Positions 18,571-29,622 of a stretch of 64,000 nt of DNA are shown here, piece by piece. Source of the stretch: Undaria pinnatifida (Eukaryota; Sar; Phaeophyceae; Laminariales; Alariaceae); the NCBI GenBank assembly GCA_012845835.1, contig JABAKD010000109.1, positions 306,429 through 370,428 on the forward strand, given 5' to 3'. The position numbers and the translations under genes were made by a program. Numbering within the stretch: position 1 is the stretch's first letter; every line of letters begins with the position of its first letter. A model generated the notes under the pieces. The model saw only the letters and a list, made by a program, of their open reading frames with translations. It ran no database searches and was not told where the DNA came from.

Positions 18571-20820
18571 TTATTTCGTACATACGGTCCCAAGCATCAT
18601 GCGAACCACCAGCTACCAGGTACGGGTATGTACGTGTGTATTCGTCCCTTTGATTTGTTTGGACTTATTCTACCATACAGCGCCCCCACCCAAACAGCGA
18701 CTTCCTTTATCAACATTTTATGGCTGCTCGACGCGAGAAAAGATACTATGAACAAAAAGATACCATAATGAAGTTTTGCACAGGACTGTGGAACGATGAC
18801 GTCGAGGTGGCAAGGTACACCGTACTTCAGTAAATACGGCCGGGAGCTGGTTTGCATACCGGCGATTTCGTTAAAATTATCGGGGCCGATACTGATAAAA
18901 ACGGCTGTTTTTGTATTATTATCTCTTGGTCCCCTCCAGATGTTTTCTTTCATCGCAAGTTTGCCCGCGATCGTAACCCGACGTCGCCAGAAAGTACACG
19001 CCACAACCCAAGGCAATGAGCTCTTCACCCCAGTAACTGCTGGCATTATCAAATCGCTGGCTGCACTAAGTCATGGGACCTCACACAGTTGTACTTTTGT
19101 GCTTGCGCACAAGCGTACAGGGCGGCATCAGCTGCCCCCGTATCGGAGCACGTGTACAAACCGTTCCATTTTTCCAAAACAATCACTTTCCCCCTGTCAG
19201 CACGCAAATGTATATATATATGCTGGAACACCATTGTTAACTAGATATGATGCGGAATCAGTGCGGTCGTCGGTCGTGAGTGGTGCAGTATCGCGATGAT
19301 CATCACACTGCTCTACTCTTTGCATTCTCTGCTGTTCGTATATAGTTGTCTACACAGGAGACGCTTAGTCACAAGCCCAAGATTGACACGAATCTGCTAC
19401 CTGGTAGCTACTGCTCTACAGTTTCCTAATCCGACCATGAGGTAAGAAAACTTCACCATGCGAGTACCTTTCTGTACGACGAGCATCAGTTCGAATCCGC
19501 ATAGGTCAGTGCTGACAACACAGGGGTCTGACGTTCATCCAAACTACACCGTGCGATATAGCCGTGCGATGCCCGATTTCGGACGGAGCCTAACCTAGAT
19601 AAGTGCCGACGGCGATACAGAGCCCTCTAGCCAGGGAAAAACATCGATTCCATACCAACGATAATAGTGATATTGGGACGCGAGCGCGAATCGCGATTGA
19701 TCGTGTTGTTCTTTTAGGGTGAGGGGGGAATTCGTTGTGTCGGATCCCACACGAGGGGAGGGTGCCTTGAAGTTGTTGAATATTTTTTTGTGTATGCGTG
19801 CATGTGTTTTAGTCAAAATTTGTTTCGGCCACAGCGGTTCCCACTTCACTCAACGTACACGGCACCAATGCCAGTCTCGACTGCTTCAGTGTGTGACCGC
19901 TTTTCCTATGGCCGTGCCAATCTTGTCAGAAGCTTGGGTATTGGTATGGGCGTCGCAAAGACCTGTCAAGCTGATTTGGTCGGTCTTGAGTCCGTTTTTT
20001 GTTGAAATGAATGCTATTATATATATATATATTCTATCTTATTCTCGTTCAATATAATATTCTTTACCCACAAGTACAACCGACCTTACAATGTACCGAA
20101 ATGTGTATACGAAGTACAAGTGGGTGGAGATTGCGACGGTTTTGAGGGTTGGGGGAAATTCGTAGTTAGGGGGTTTCCCGCATTCCACTTATGGGTGACC
20201 CATCTCTGCGTTATCCAAAAACATGGGGTTTGCGATCTATTCAACAACTGTGTAGGAAGGGGAGACTGCCACCAACAGCTCTCTTAATAGTACCGTATAC
20301 GACTGATCTAAGGGTGCGGTAGGGGTTTTCCTATATTCGGGACCTAACCGAGGTTGATCAGCCTAGAAAACGACTTATACATCTGGTGAGAAGTGGGCGT
20401 TGACGTTTTGTTCAGCTCTCAATATCTCATACAGTCTGGCGTAGAGTTGCAAAACCCAATGGCCGGCCTATCGCATAATTGAAGACACACATCAGCGCCC
20501 TGCCCACCCCCGCTAGTGTCTCCTACCTGCTATAATCAAAAATTAGCCTGCAAAATTGATCCATCCAGCCTGCTCATCACACCTCGTAATGATATACCTG
20601 GTACACATATATATATTGATGTATAGACCCAACGGTATGATATAGGATTAGCGCAGCGCAACGAAAAGTTTGAGGGCGGGGCATATCTCCTTCGACAAGT
20701 ACACCCTGCTCAAACAGATAGCCCGTACGTGACCTTCTCCCAGTGCCATTCATCGACAACCAGGCCAATGTTACGATAGAGGTAACATTTATCACGGTTT
20801 TGTCTTCTATACTCTTCACT
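18571..20820. other. No recognisable gene
   Basis: Mostly AT-balanced unassigned DNA. TACCAGGT motifs occur near 18617, 19399 and 20599, and a short TA repeat lies near 20019-20030. Open frames up to 167 codons show no domains. Confidence 0.45.
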
Positions 20821-20822
20821 TG

Positions 20823-21012
20823 AGGCACTGTGTACCTCTCGTACACCTCATACACCTCGTATACCTCACACACATCACACATCTCTCATAGACCTCATAC
20901 ACTTCTGACACAACTCTCGCAACACCTCTCACACACCCCTCACACACCTGTCACACACCTGTCACACACCTCTCATACATCTCTCACACACCTCTCATAC
21001 ATCTCCACCAAC
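20823..21012. repeat. Short satellite of CTCATACACCTC / CACACACCTGT units
   Basis: About fifteen degenerate 11-13-bp units rich in CACACCTC. Simple tandem repeat, non-coding. Confidence 0.85.
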
Positions 21013-21797
21013 TGATTTGGGGACAAGTGAAAGAGCCAGCCCATCGAAAACATATCCCGTGGCATTCGTGTTGAACGAAACTTTTGCGAAAACATAGACA
21101 AATTTCAGACAAGTTTGGGTGGAGGAGCGGTGTCCTGTTTGATTTGGAACGTCTCAGACCAAACGCGCTCCCTCTACCCTATCACGCGTGATTATGGGCA
21201 CCGTGTCCGTGATGTTTGCACTCGCAGGGGTCGTTCGAGATCACTCACCCAAGTTTCTCGCGCTGCCGCGGTATTGCTGCTGCCGGCATTCTTCGTCTCC
21301 GCCCGGAACCATACAAGTTCTTGGAACCAGCAAAAAACCCGCACAAGTCCAACGGCGGTGGCTCTGGCTTCAGCGTCCGAAGGTGTGGCTCGTCCCAAAT
21401 TTGCTGGTACCGTTGAAATAGTTCCTGGCGGTCATGGTTGATAGTGTAGGTATCTGATGTAATGTTGTTGAAACCGCTGTCGAAGACCGTAGCTCCCTAT
21501 GGTATACGTAAAAGAAACATTGGCACTAGTTCTACAACCCGCAGCGCTGGTGCTCCTCGTATGCCAGTTGGAATACACGGCTTCTACAGGATGAGGACCG
21601 CTTCTGTTTTCTACAGAGTGCGTAATACGCCGTTCCCGGTGCTCAACTCCACGGGTAATCGCCATAGTCGACTTGCGTTGTACAGCATGTAGGCCGGTCG
21701 ACATTATCCACCTGACTCAAAGTATTCATTGCCGTTTCCCGAAGGTTCATCGGGTCAACTAGGGCCGTAAAAATGCTAGGCAAGTATACCTAACTGA
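21013..21797. other. Region expected to hold the 5' exon(s) of the glycosyltransferase-like gene
   Basis: A frame at 21115-21441 encodes a short hydrophobic segment (AAAVLLLPAFFVSARN) that could be a signal anchor, but it contains no ATG. No convincing donor-acceptor pair was found, so the first exon is unresolved. Confidence 0.3.
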
Positions 21798-22844
21798 CAC
21801 ATACACCCGCCGTTGTACTTCCCTGATTGCGCCGTGTCGTTGGTATCAGACGCTCAGCGGCAGGTTACGATCCAATCACCTAACGATGAGGAGTCGCAAA
21901 CATTCCAAATTGAATTCTACGACCGACACCCACATGGAGCACCAAGTGATATACCAGCAACCGAGATCATTCCATCCCCGCGTTGCGCTAGTCGGGAGGA
22001 ATGGCAAGGCGCCTGCCGAATATGGTCGGGCAAGTCCCACAACCGTTATCTCGAGTTCAATCGCATGCCCTCGCACGAAGGCATCGGTGCTAGTCTGACG
22101 AGGGTCGCATGGGCTCTGAGTCGCGCGATTTCATCCGATTTAGAGCTGGTAATTAACGGGCCGTTGCTTGCAAGCCATGGCACCGGCGACTTCGGTGATT
22201 GGATGGGGCTCACCCACAACTCATATATTACGATCCGCGATCCAGTAGGTTTTGGATTAGCAGATAATCAGACCGTTCCCTTTCCTGAAGGAAACGACGA
22301 CGCTTGGTTTAGGGCACAGGAAAATCGCACTTCCGTGATCTATGTCCCGGACACGATGAAAGTTGCGAAGATGATAGGTTGGGGTATACCGGTGTCACCG
22401 CCCAATTCAGACGCTCGAGTATGTCGATACGTGCGACAATCCATGCGGAATATATTCTGGAGCGTTCCCCAGAACCGTACTCGGTGTCGTGGCTTGCTCC
22501 CAGACGACCATCACACACCTCAGGAGAATGCGTCGTTGGGGACAACGGGAGGCGGACCCGACGCAAGACGGTCGTGGCTTGTTGCGGTGCATGTTCGACG
22601 CGGTGACACGATCCATTTTCAGAACGGCATCAGAAGCGTAACCCACAGGTATTTTAAAGCCACGGTACATTCGGTTCTCCAGGGGATTGCTGCGACCGAT
22701 CCTGCGGCACATGTGTCGATACTGGTTTTTAGCGAAGGGCCCAGCACGTTGGAAAAGCTGCAGCTGAACGACGAGAATGGCGATGCCGTCACTTGGGATA
22801 TTGCAAACGAGTCCTGTTTGGACATGGATCTCGCCTGCAGCCAG
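21798..22844 (+). CDS. Glycosyltransferase-like protein (HxRRGD family), upstream exon
   Basis: The frame is open from 21798. Likely acceptors are AG at 21848-21849 or 21862-21863; the exon ends CAG at 22844 before a strong donor GTAAGG. No ATG opens the frame, so it is an internal exon. Visible motifs are GIGASLTRVAWALSRAI, then DFGDWMGLTHNSYITI, then WLVAVHVRRGDTIHF with the HxRRGD signature shared by fucosyltransferases of the GDP-fucose-binding fold (GT23/GT11/NodZ type), then HVSILVFSEG. The protein probably acts in the secretory pathway on glycans, by family analogy only. The donor sugar cannot be read from sequence. Beyond 22844 the frame runs on to 22964, which could be an intron-retention end. 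Confidence 0.7.
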
Positions 22845-24350
22845 GTAAGGGGAGTGAATATGTTGTGCAAAAAACCCATGGAAAATCTTAACGCGCGTCG
22901 AAGATATATTAGATACCTATTAAAGGTGTATGCCAAAAAGGGCAGATATTACCCGCGCCCATAGTGTATGCATTAGCTGAATATTATGTTTACGAGTTTC
23001 AGCCGATTGATTCGGACGGTCAAATACATATTTCTCGCATGGGGTGTGTGCTGCAGAGATCTTGCACATGGTATCACAGTGGTTCGACTAGAGATTGGAC
23101 AAGCGATGGGACCATAAATACTTGCTAACATGATGGGCCCAGCAACCTCATCATTATCATCATATCATTATCCATCACCACCCGAAACGTGACTTCGAAG
23201 ACATTCCTTCGCCCACCCCAACCAACATTTCATTCACGCTCTAGCCCAAGATCACCTATGTTGGTCAAAGTTAGCCTTCTAACAGATAGTTCGTCACGTG
23301 AAGAGCTCAGCCGGTTACAAGGCCAGAAATGCTGGTAAACCTAAAAATAGACAACCTCGACCGTGGGATGACTGAGATGGTGTACCAGGATTAATATGAT
23401 GCAGCGTTCGGTTTGTCTTACTTGTGTGTTACTTGTGTGTTCCATCACGGCGACCAACGCGAAGGAGGTTCGGCTTCATTTTCCGAAACCGCAAGTAGGA
23501 AAGCTCCAAAAGGAGGTGTACCAAAGGCCACAATAAAGGAGGTACAGCCATTTCCGTTTCGAGCAGGCGTGTTTAGCGGAATACGTGCTACAGCAGACAT
23601 GCGTGTAATTTTACAACCCAACAGGTTGAGTACTTGCGCGAGTGGCCAATGGCCGCTAAAATGGCCCCGCCTAAACGTTCACCCCATGCTGTAGGCTTTG
23701 ACATGGCGCGGGCTACAGCAGGGGGGCCTTCCATTTTTCTACGGCTACTAACTTGAGGTGCTCTCCGCCGCGCATTCAAGCACTCTAGTTGACAAAAACG
23801 ATCCGAGGGCAGTCCAATGAATGACCTTGTGTCCTAGAATTTACAGGAAGCAGACTGTAAAACGCAATTGGTATTGCAACAAATTATGGGTAGCTCCAAA
23901 TCTGGGTCACAAACGAGCAGTATCACCTGTGTCGTAGCACGCTCTTCGTGTGTGCCCTAACCGTAGAATGCGTTATAGAACAATATTGTATTGCACTTAC
24001 TCAATATTTGTCGATGCGGCATCACGTGTATAGCTTTGGTTAAAGTTCATTATCCGTCGCTCGACCAAGTAAGAGCAGTGTGATAGGGTTTGGCAATCGG
24101 TACATTTATGCCTGGCGCAGGCGTCGATGTACCGTGCTTTTCACACTTTTCGGTAGTTTGCTACTGTGAGTAACCGAACCCGACGTTGCCGCCTGCCATA
24201 ATGGAAATGATCATCGCCGCTTGAGACTGTTGAGCGCATGTCGATAGAATATGGTGCCATGTGGAGCAGTTGTCGGTGGCTACAGTTACGCATGTCAAGG
24301 GATTACGAGTTCCGTTGTTTTCCACGTTTCTAGACGTCGCGGATGCTACC

Positions 24351-24697
24351 AACACCTACTACACCTATTAACACCTACTAACACGTACCAACACCTACTA
24401 CACCTATTAACACATATTAACACGTACTAACACCTACTAACACCTACCAACACCTACCAACACCTACCAACACCTACCAACACCTACTAACACCTACCAA
24501 CACCTACTAACGCGCCTACTAACACCTACTAACACGTACCAACACCTACTAACACCTACTAACACCTACTAACACCTACTAACACCTACTAACACCTACT
24601 AACACCTACCAACACCTACTAACACCTACTGACACCTACTAACACCTACCAACACCTACTAAAACCTACTCAAATACACCTAGTAACACGTAGTCTA
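24351..24697 (+). repeat. 10-bp minisatellite (AACACCTACT)n
   Basis: About 34 tandem units, mostly AACACCTACT with AACACCTACC, AACACGTACC and a few shortened variants. It lies within the intron. Direct 10-bp units without spacers rule out a CRISPR array. Confidence 0.95.
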
Positions 24698-25235
24698 TGC
24701 TGCGGTAGGAGCGTTCCATTGTTTTTTGACCCTATCCCGAATCAGATTTTAAAAACTAATTGTAGTGCGCCGCGATGATCACTGCGACGGCTCAGGTATG
24801 CATCTAGTTTCATAATATACTGAAGTATCAACAAAACACGTGTTGAAAAGATTTTTTGTTTGCCCCTAATTTAGCACGTCCATGAGAACAACACTAAATG
24901 TCCTGAACGCCCTACCGGTAACGTAGCACGCGTCCACAAACAAAACCCGGTCGTTCCACGACCAAGTTCTCATCGCTGCTGAAGAGTCGAAGATCTGGAC
25001 ATATAGTCATGACAGTAAATGCCACCTGTGTGTTGTCACATTACGCACCTTACCTGATACAAAAAACTAAACTCCATTTAAAATTTGCAGCCTGCATTGA
25101 CAAATGAACTTCCTGAATACACCGGTTTTCGATATGTTTTGACTGTTTTGCGGCCGCCCCCGCAATACCCATTACTCATCATGTGTCGTGTTCGGCACGT
25201 GCCTACATGTGTCGGATGAGACAAGCAAACTAGTC

Positions 25236-25640
25236 AGCCTACCAACCAATTAATCAACCAAATCGATCAATCAACAACGAACAAAAAACAAATAAAACCT
25301 ATCTATGTGGCCTATCGATTCGGAAAGCTTTGGTAAAACCATAGACGTTCAAGGCATTTGATCGCTTAGCAGCCTCATTCTTATGCATCCCAGACGCCAG
25401 GTTTCATGTTGGTCACGATTCTAACCCGTTTCGGATATCAACCACCACTCTACCAATCAATCAATCAATCAAGCAATCAATCAATCACTCGACCAATCAA
25501 GCATCAATCAACCAATCAAACAACCGACCAATCAACCAACTAATAATCAATAACCAATCAACCAACTAATAATCAAACACCAATCAACCAATCAGCCAAT
25601 CAGTCACTCAGTCAATCAATTAACCGAACAACCCACTTAC
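25236..25640 (+). repeat. AATC/AACC tetranucleotide-type repeats
   Basis: Two blocks (about 25240-25295 and 25445-25640) of degenerate CAATCAAT/CAACCAAT units near the 3' end of the intron. Confidence 0.9.
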
Positions 25641-25690
25641 CAACCAACCTTTGACTTCCCCACACTCGCTATCGTTGCCTAACGTGACAG

Positions 25691-26026
25691 AAAATATACC
25701 TCCAAACGACGGCATTCGAGACCTTTGACTGCATGGCAGCTGCAGACGTGGTTGTGGGGAGTCGCAGTACATTTTCGGACAGTGCGGCTGCGGTATCAAC
25801 AAACGTGAAAGTGATGCACCGGAAAAATCAGACAGAGCAAGACCGCGTTGTGCTGGATCCCGAAGCTATACATCTAAATGGAGCCGTGAGCGCTGCTGAT
25901 CAGGCTAACATGGATACTGCTATCTCGAATTGGCGGTACTGTTCGGAAGAGGCTAGTCGGTCGCGCGGGTCTGATGCAACAAGCATTGCTGCCCGTCGGT
26001 TTTATCAAACGGTTCGTGAGGTGTAG
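25691..26026 (+). CDS. Glycosyltransferase-like protein, 3' exon
   Basis: The exon starts in phase 0 after the AG at 25689-25690 and ends at TAG 26024-26026 (111 codons). It begins KIYLQTTAFETFDCMAAADVVVGSRSTFSDSAAA. A segment of the form hxxADVxVxSRSxFSxxAA is the conserved C-terminal donor-site region found downstream of HxRRGD in fucosyltransferase-like enzymes, which supports joining this exon to the one ending at 22844. The tail (about 60 residues, charged, ending YQTVREV) shows no further domain. An alternative acceptor at 25719-25720 keeps the same phase and would shorten the exon by 30 bases. Confidence 0.7.
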   Translation, partial: KIYLQTTAFETFDCMAAADVVVGSRSTFSDSAAAVSTNVKVMHRKNQTEQDRVVLDPEAIHLNGAVSAADQANMDTAISNWRYCSEEASRSRGSDATSIAARRFYQTVREV

Positions 26027-26124
26027 ACTTATACGAGGCAGTTGGATACAGTACGCTCGATTATGGTGAATAAAGCACACCTAGTATCCAAGTTGTCGAG
26101 ACGACAAGCCCATTGACCAACCTT

Positions 26125-26545
26125 TGTAAGGAGGTTTGCAAGGGAATGTTAGGTAAGGTATACCTATACTCTGGTAAGGTTTCGAGGCCATACCTAACAC
26201 ACCTTGGACGTAGGTAAGGTATGTACCGCCGTGCATAACGTACCTATCATTTAGGTGGGGTATCGGGGTTCGTACCTAACGTATCTACCACTCAAGTAAG
26301 GTATTGAGGTCGTCCCCAGGCCCGTACCTCAACCTAAGGAATTCGTCGACCGGTATGTCTGTACCCAGGCAAGTATTGGAGCGGCGTATCCATCGTACCT
26401 GTAACTTAGATAAGGTATTGTGTTCCGTACCTATCATACCTAACACCTAGGTGAAGTATCGAGGCCCGCACCTAACCTACCTAAGCGCCGGGTATGGGTG
26501 CGTACCCGATTGTTTTGCCCGAGTAAACCTAACTACGTACCTTAC
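26125..26545 (+). repeat. Degenerate GGTAAGGTAT...TACCTAAC satellite
   Basis: About seven imperfect units of roughly 55-60 bp alternate TAGGTAAGGTATCGAGG-like and GTACCTAACCTACC-like blocks. The two halves are partly complementary, so units can form hairpins. The array begins about 100 bp after the glycosyltransferase stop codon and may lie in its 3' end region. Confidence 0.75.
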
Positions 26546-27022
26546 GTAACATATCAACTTGGAATATTGTATTAATCGGGAATATTGGGGAAATTGTTGG
26601 ACGTGGTTTTCCCCTAACGTCTCTTGTGTGCGAGGGGTGTTCAAATACGGCATGCGTTAGTTTTGAAATAACATCTGGTCGTGCATCGTAGGCGCGGACT
26701 TGGTTGTGGGTAGTTAGCCACCTGCTATAATATTGTGCTCCAAATTTGATGGTCGATTGTCGAGAATACGACAATTTCGGTTCCAAGTGTCGAGACGAGG
26801 ACAAGCGGATGCGCTACCCCTTTGAGTGTTAATTGGTTGTTGGTGTGTGATATATAGTTCTGCCGAAGGTACTTCATTTTTACTTTGTCGGTAGGTTGAC
26901 TACAGATCAAGGTGTGCTGAACGCACCTTATCGGAGCAAGGCAACATCATTTCTGTTAAACACAAAAATGACAAGAATCGTGACCAAAAGCGTTTCATCC
27001 GGGTAACATTCTCGCGGATGGT
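26546..27022. other. No recognisable feature
   Basis: Unassigned sequence between the satellite and the hAT-like element. Confidence 0.5.
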
Positions 27023-27030
27023 GATATTTG

Positions 27031-27876
27031 TAGGGTTGGGTACTGAGCCAGTACGTGCTGCCAGTAGTACTAGTTAGTACTGGCAGTATCCTGAAACTGG
27101 TAAACGGACTTGCCAGTACGCCAGTACATCATTATCTACGAAGATCCACACATACGCCTCTAAAACCAGCGGAAAACCATGTATTCAGGCTGCCGCAGAG
27201 AACGCAGAGAGACACACAGCCTCACATCGCACCCCACACAACCACACAGCGGTGGAGACCATACGACCATGCACACATTCGTCTACCCTGGCAGCTCGCC
27301 ATCTCCTGCAGACCCCGGCGGCGGTGCTGGTGGTTGAGGGGCTGCTGCGTCAGCAGCAGCAGCAGCGACGCCCGGACGGTCAGCAGAGCAGCAGCAGCAG
27401 TCCGCTGCGCCAGCAGCACACAGTGCAGACGACGTGGGGGTTGGGGTTTGGTGGAAGATATCCCACCGGTTTCTACTAGTTTCTACGGAGTACAATACGG
27501 TGTGGAATGATCTTATGATTCTTAGATGATCCTGCTATCTATCCGTTTCAACTCATGTGAATGGATAGACTGTATCTCCCACGATCATGGAGTTTGTAGG
27601 CGTCGCAAAGTTAAAAAAAGTTGGTCGATAACTGATCCTTTCTCCTATGTTAAAGACAAAAAAAAGTGAGTTTTCCCCGCGACAGTGCCTCTGTCAGATG
27701 AGCAAAAATCGCGTTTTTTTTTTTGCTGTAGTGAAGCCAAATCGCGAAAAAAAGCGCATCCAGCGGGGCCCTTCGGGGGCGCCTCCGTCGGGGCCCTTCC
27801 ACCTCCCGGGGAGACCGGTATTCTGATCGGAGCCAGTATACTCTGTACTGGCGCTGCGCCCCAGTACCCGACCCTA
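27031..27876. mobile_element. Non-autonomous hAT-like DNA transposon
   Basis: The ends are TAGGGTTGGGTACTG and, reverse-complemented, TAGGGTCGGGTACTG: 15-bp TIRs with one mismatch. GATATTTG directly flanks both sides (27023-27030 and 27877-27884), an exact 8-bp target duplication. An 8-bp duplication and TAGGG termini are hAT hallmarks. CCAGTAC/GTACTGG motifs repeat just inside both ends, as in hAT subterminal transposase-binding regions. The 846-bp interior has no transposase and includes CAG-rich sequence at 27345-27420. Confidence 0.85.
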
Positions 27877-27884
27877 GATATTTG

Positions 27885-28827
27885 TCGATAATCCGGGTTA
27901 ACGAATGGTTTTGAAAATATTGGACAAAACTTGAAGTCTAGATTCCTGACAAAAATAGCCGATTGGTAATTTGTATATGAAGCGTTTCACAACTTCAAAA
28001 TGTCAGCATTGGTGAGTTTCTGGGTGTTCGCTAGCAACACCTTCAATTCATAGTGCAAAATCCACGAGTTCGGATTGTTAAATACTGTTGATAGTTTCTA
28101 GCAGGTAGTTTACAGAACTTGTCTTCTGACCGAAGGAGACTTCCTGGGTTATGCGTGTTCCACTCTGGCCGTGTGGCCCACGAAGTTAACTAGCAATCAC
28201 GTTGTCTACGTCTGCAGAGGTTGTGGTCGATTATTGCCGCTTGACGCGTTTCAATTAATCCATGTCACCCGAGGTGCCTGTGAAGGCCCAACGTTTAGAA
28301 TGTTGGGAACAAGTTATGAATTACACGAAGGGGTGGCGTCGTGCGCGAGATATTCTTGATATACGGGAAGTGGCATCGTTGCGATCCTTATACGACCAAT
28401 CCTTGGAAGTCACCGACATTTGATTAACTCGAAAGCTTATACTTTCGTTCGTGTTTTTTACAAGATCCATTGTTAACTGTTGCAAGATCACTCAGTAACC
28501 GTAATTTTTAGTCGTCGGATTGACATGAGTGCTCTAGAGCTTGGGACATGTGTCCAACACGGAGAGAATTTCATGCCGAGCACCGAATGGAGTAAGATTG
28601 CTTAACCCGGTGTCATTGTTTTTAACGGAACAAGAGAGGTCATCACGTGTTTTGTTTATGATACAAAATAAATGGGTAAGGGTTTGAAGTGGAACGTTGT
28701 GACTTTGAGTGGACGGGGCGACGGAAAAATAGCATCGCACCTCCCGATGGGAAGGGGGGGGGTCGATTAGTGGCGGAGAGGGGCGACAGATTTCCATTCG
28801 AATATGTTCTTGCCTGGAATATTTGAG
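27885..28827. other. Unassigned; short frame with a CXXC motif
   Basis: 28171-28359 encodes VYVCRGCGRLLPLDAF, a CXXC pair, but no second metal-binding pair or homology is visible. Confidence 0.35.
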
Positions 28828-28829
28828 TA

Positions 28830-29620
28830 ATACTCCGGAGTATATGTTTTGGAAGGAAATACTTCGGGGACACGAAGAGGTTGATCTTTCTGCCACGGTA
28901 TACTATGCTGAATGCAGTGAATTTTTGTATGTATTGGTTGGATAGAAGGCGGTGGTTTGTTGGCATTCGTCATATTGACAGGGCTACGTCACATAGTCGA
29001 TTAGAGTCGATCGCTGTATGTTACGATTAACCAATACAGGTTTCTTGAGGTTCACCATAAGAATAAAAATAAAATGGCAGGAGTTCCCAAGTTGATCCTC
29101 CCAAAGGCTATTACCGCGGCTATGGTGGAAGGGAGGCGTCATTAAAGGGCTTTGCTTCTACGATTTGGGGACCCTTACCTCAGTGGCTCCCCTGTTTCGT
29201 GATGTGGACCGTCGTGTGACAGGGATTGAGTCGCTTCGCCAACCAACAAAAACATAATTTCATATGTGGGCGAGCAGAGCCGCTTGCAGTACAAATAATA
29301 GAAGTGGCCTAAACCTGCCTGTTAAGGGAAAATGAGTTGTACAGTTTTACCGTAGTATAATGCAATGTAAACGTAGCCCGGGTCTTCTTTTGTTGAATTT
29401 CGAGTAGGTTGATAGGGGAAGGATAAGTAGACTTGAGTAACTATGAAATATGTGTGGCCTCTGGGCACAAACACACCAGTCTTATGTACGCATGTTCTGG
29501 CTTCAGATACATAAGAGCACTGTGCACGTTGTTAAGTGGACCGCTACATGTAGCTCAGCAGGCCTGGGGTTGTGGCCGACTGCGATGTTCTGAATCACTA
29601 AAACATATACTCCGGAGTAT
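28830..29620. mobile_element. Possible MITE with 21-bp TIRs and TA duplication
   Basis: ATACTCCGGAGTATATGTTTT at 28830-28850 is matched exactly by its reverse complement at 29600-29620, and TA lies outside each end (28828-28829, 29621-29622). The terminal 14 bp are themselves palindromic. No transposase is seen. A 2-bp TA duplication is weak evidence by itself. Confidence 0.5.
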
Positions 29621-29622
29621 TA

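Larger units (their letters stand above)
22845..25690 (+). other. 2.85-kb intron of the glycosyltransferase-like gene
   Basis: The donor CAG/GTAAGG is at 22845 and the acceptor GACAG/AAA at 25689-25690, with CTAAC ten bases upstream as a possible branch site. Both junctions are phase 0 and join the HxRRGD half to the SRSTFSDSAA half. The spacing between these motifs then fits the family, so no exon appears to be missing. The intron contains a 10-bp minisatellite and AATC repeats. Confidence 0.65.

Noticed and set aside
19440..19510. tRNA gene suggested by GTTCGAATCC at about 19490
   Set aside because: It has a B-box match only; no acceptor stem, D arm or anticodon arm could be paired.
24351..24697. 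CRISPR-like repeat array
   Set aside because: Units are 10 bp, directly contiguous and without spacers, in a eukaryotic intron.
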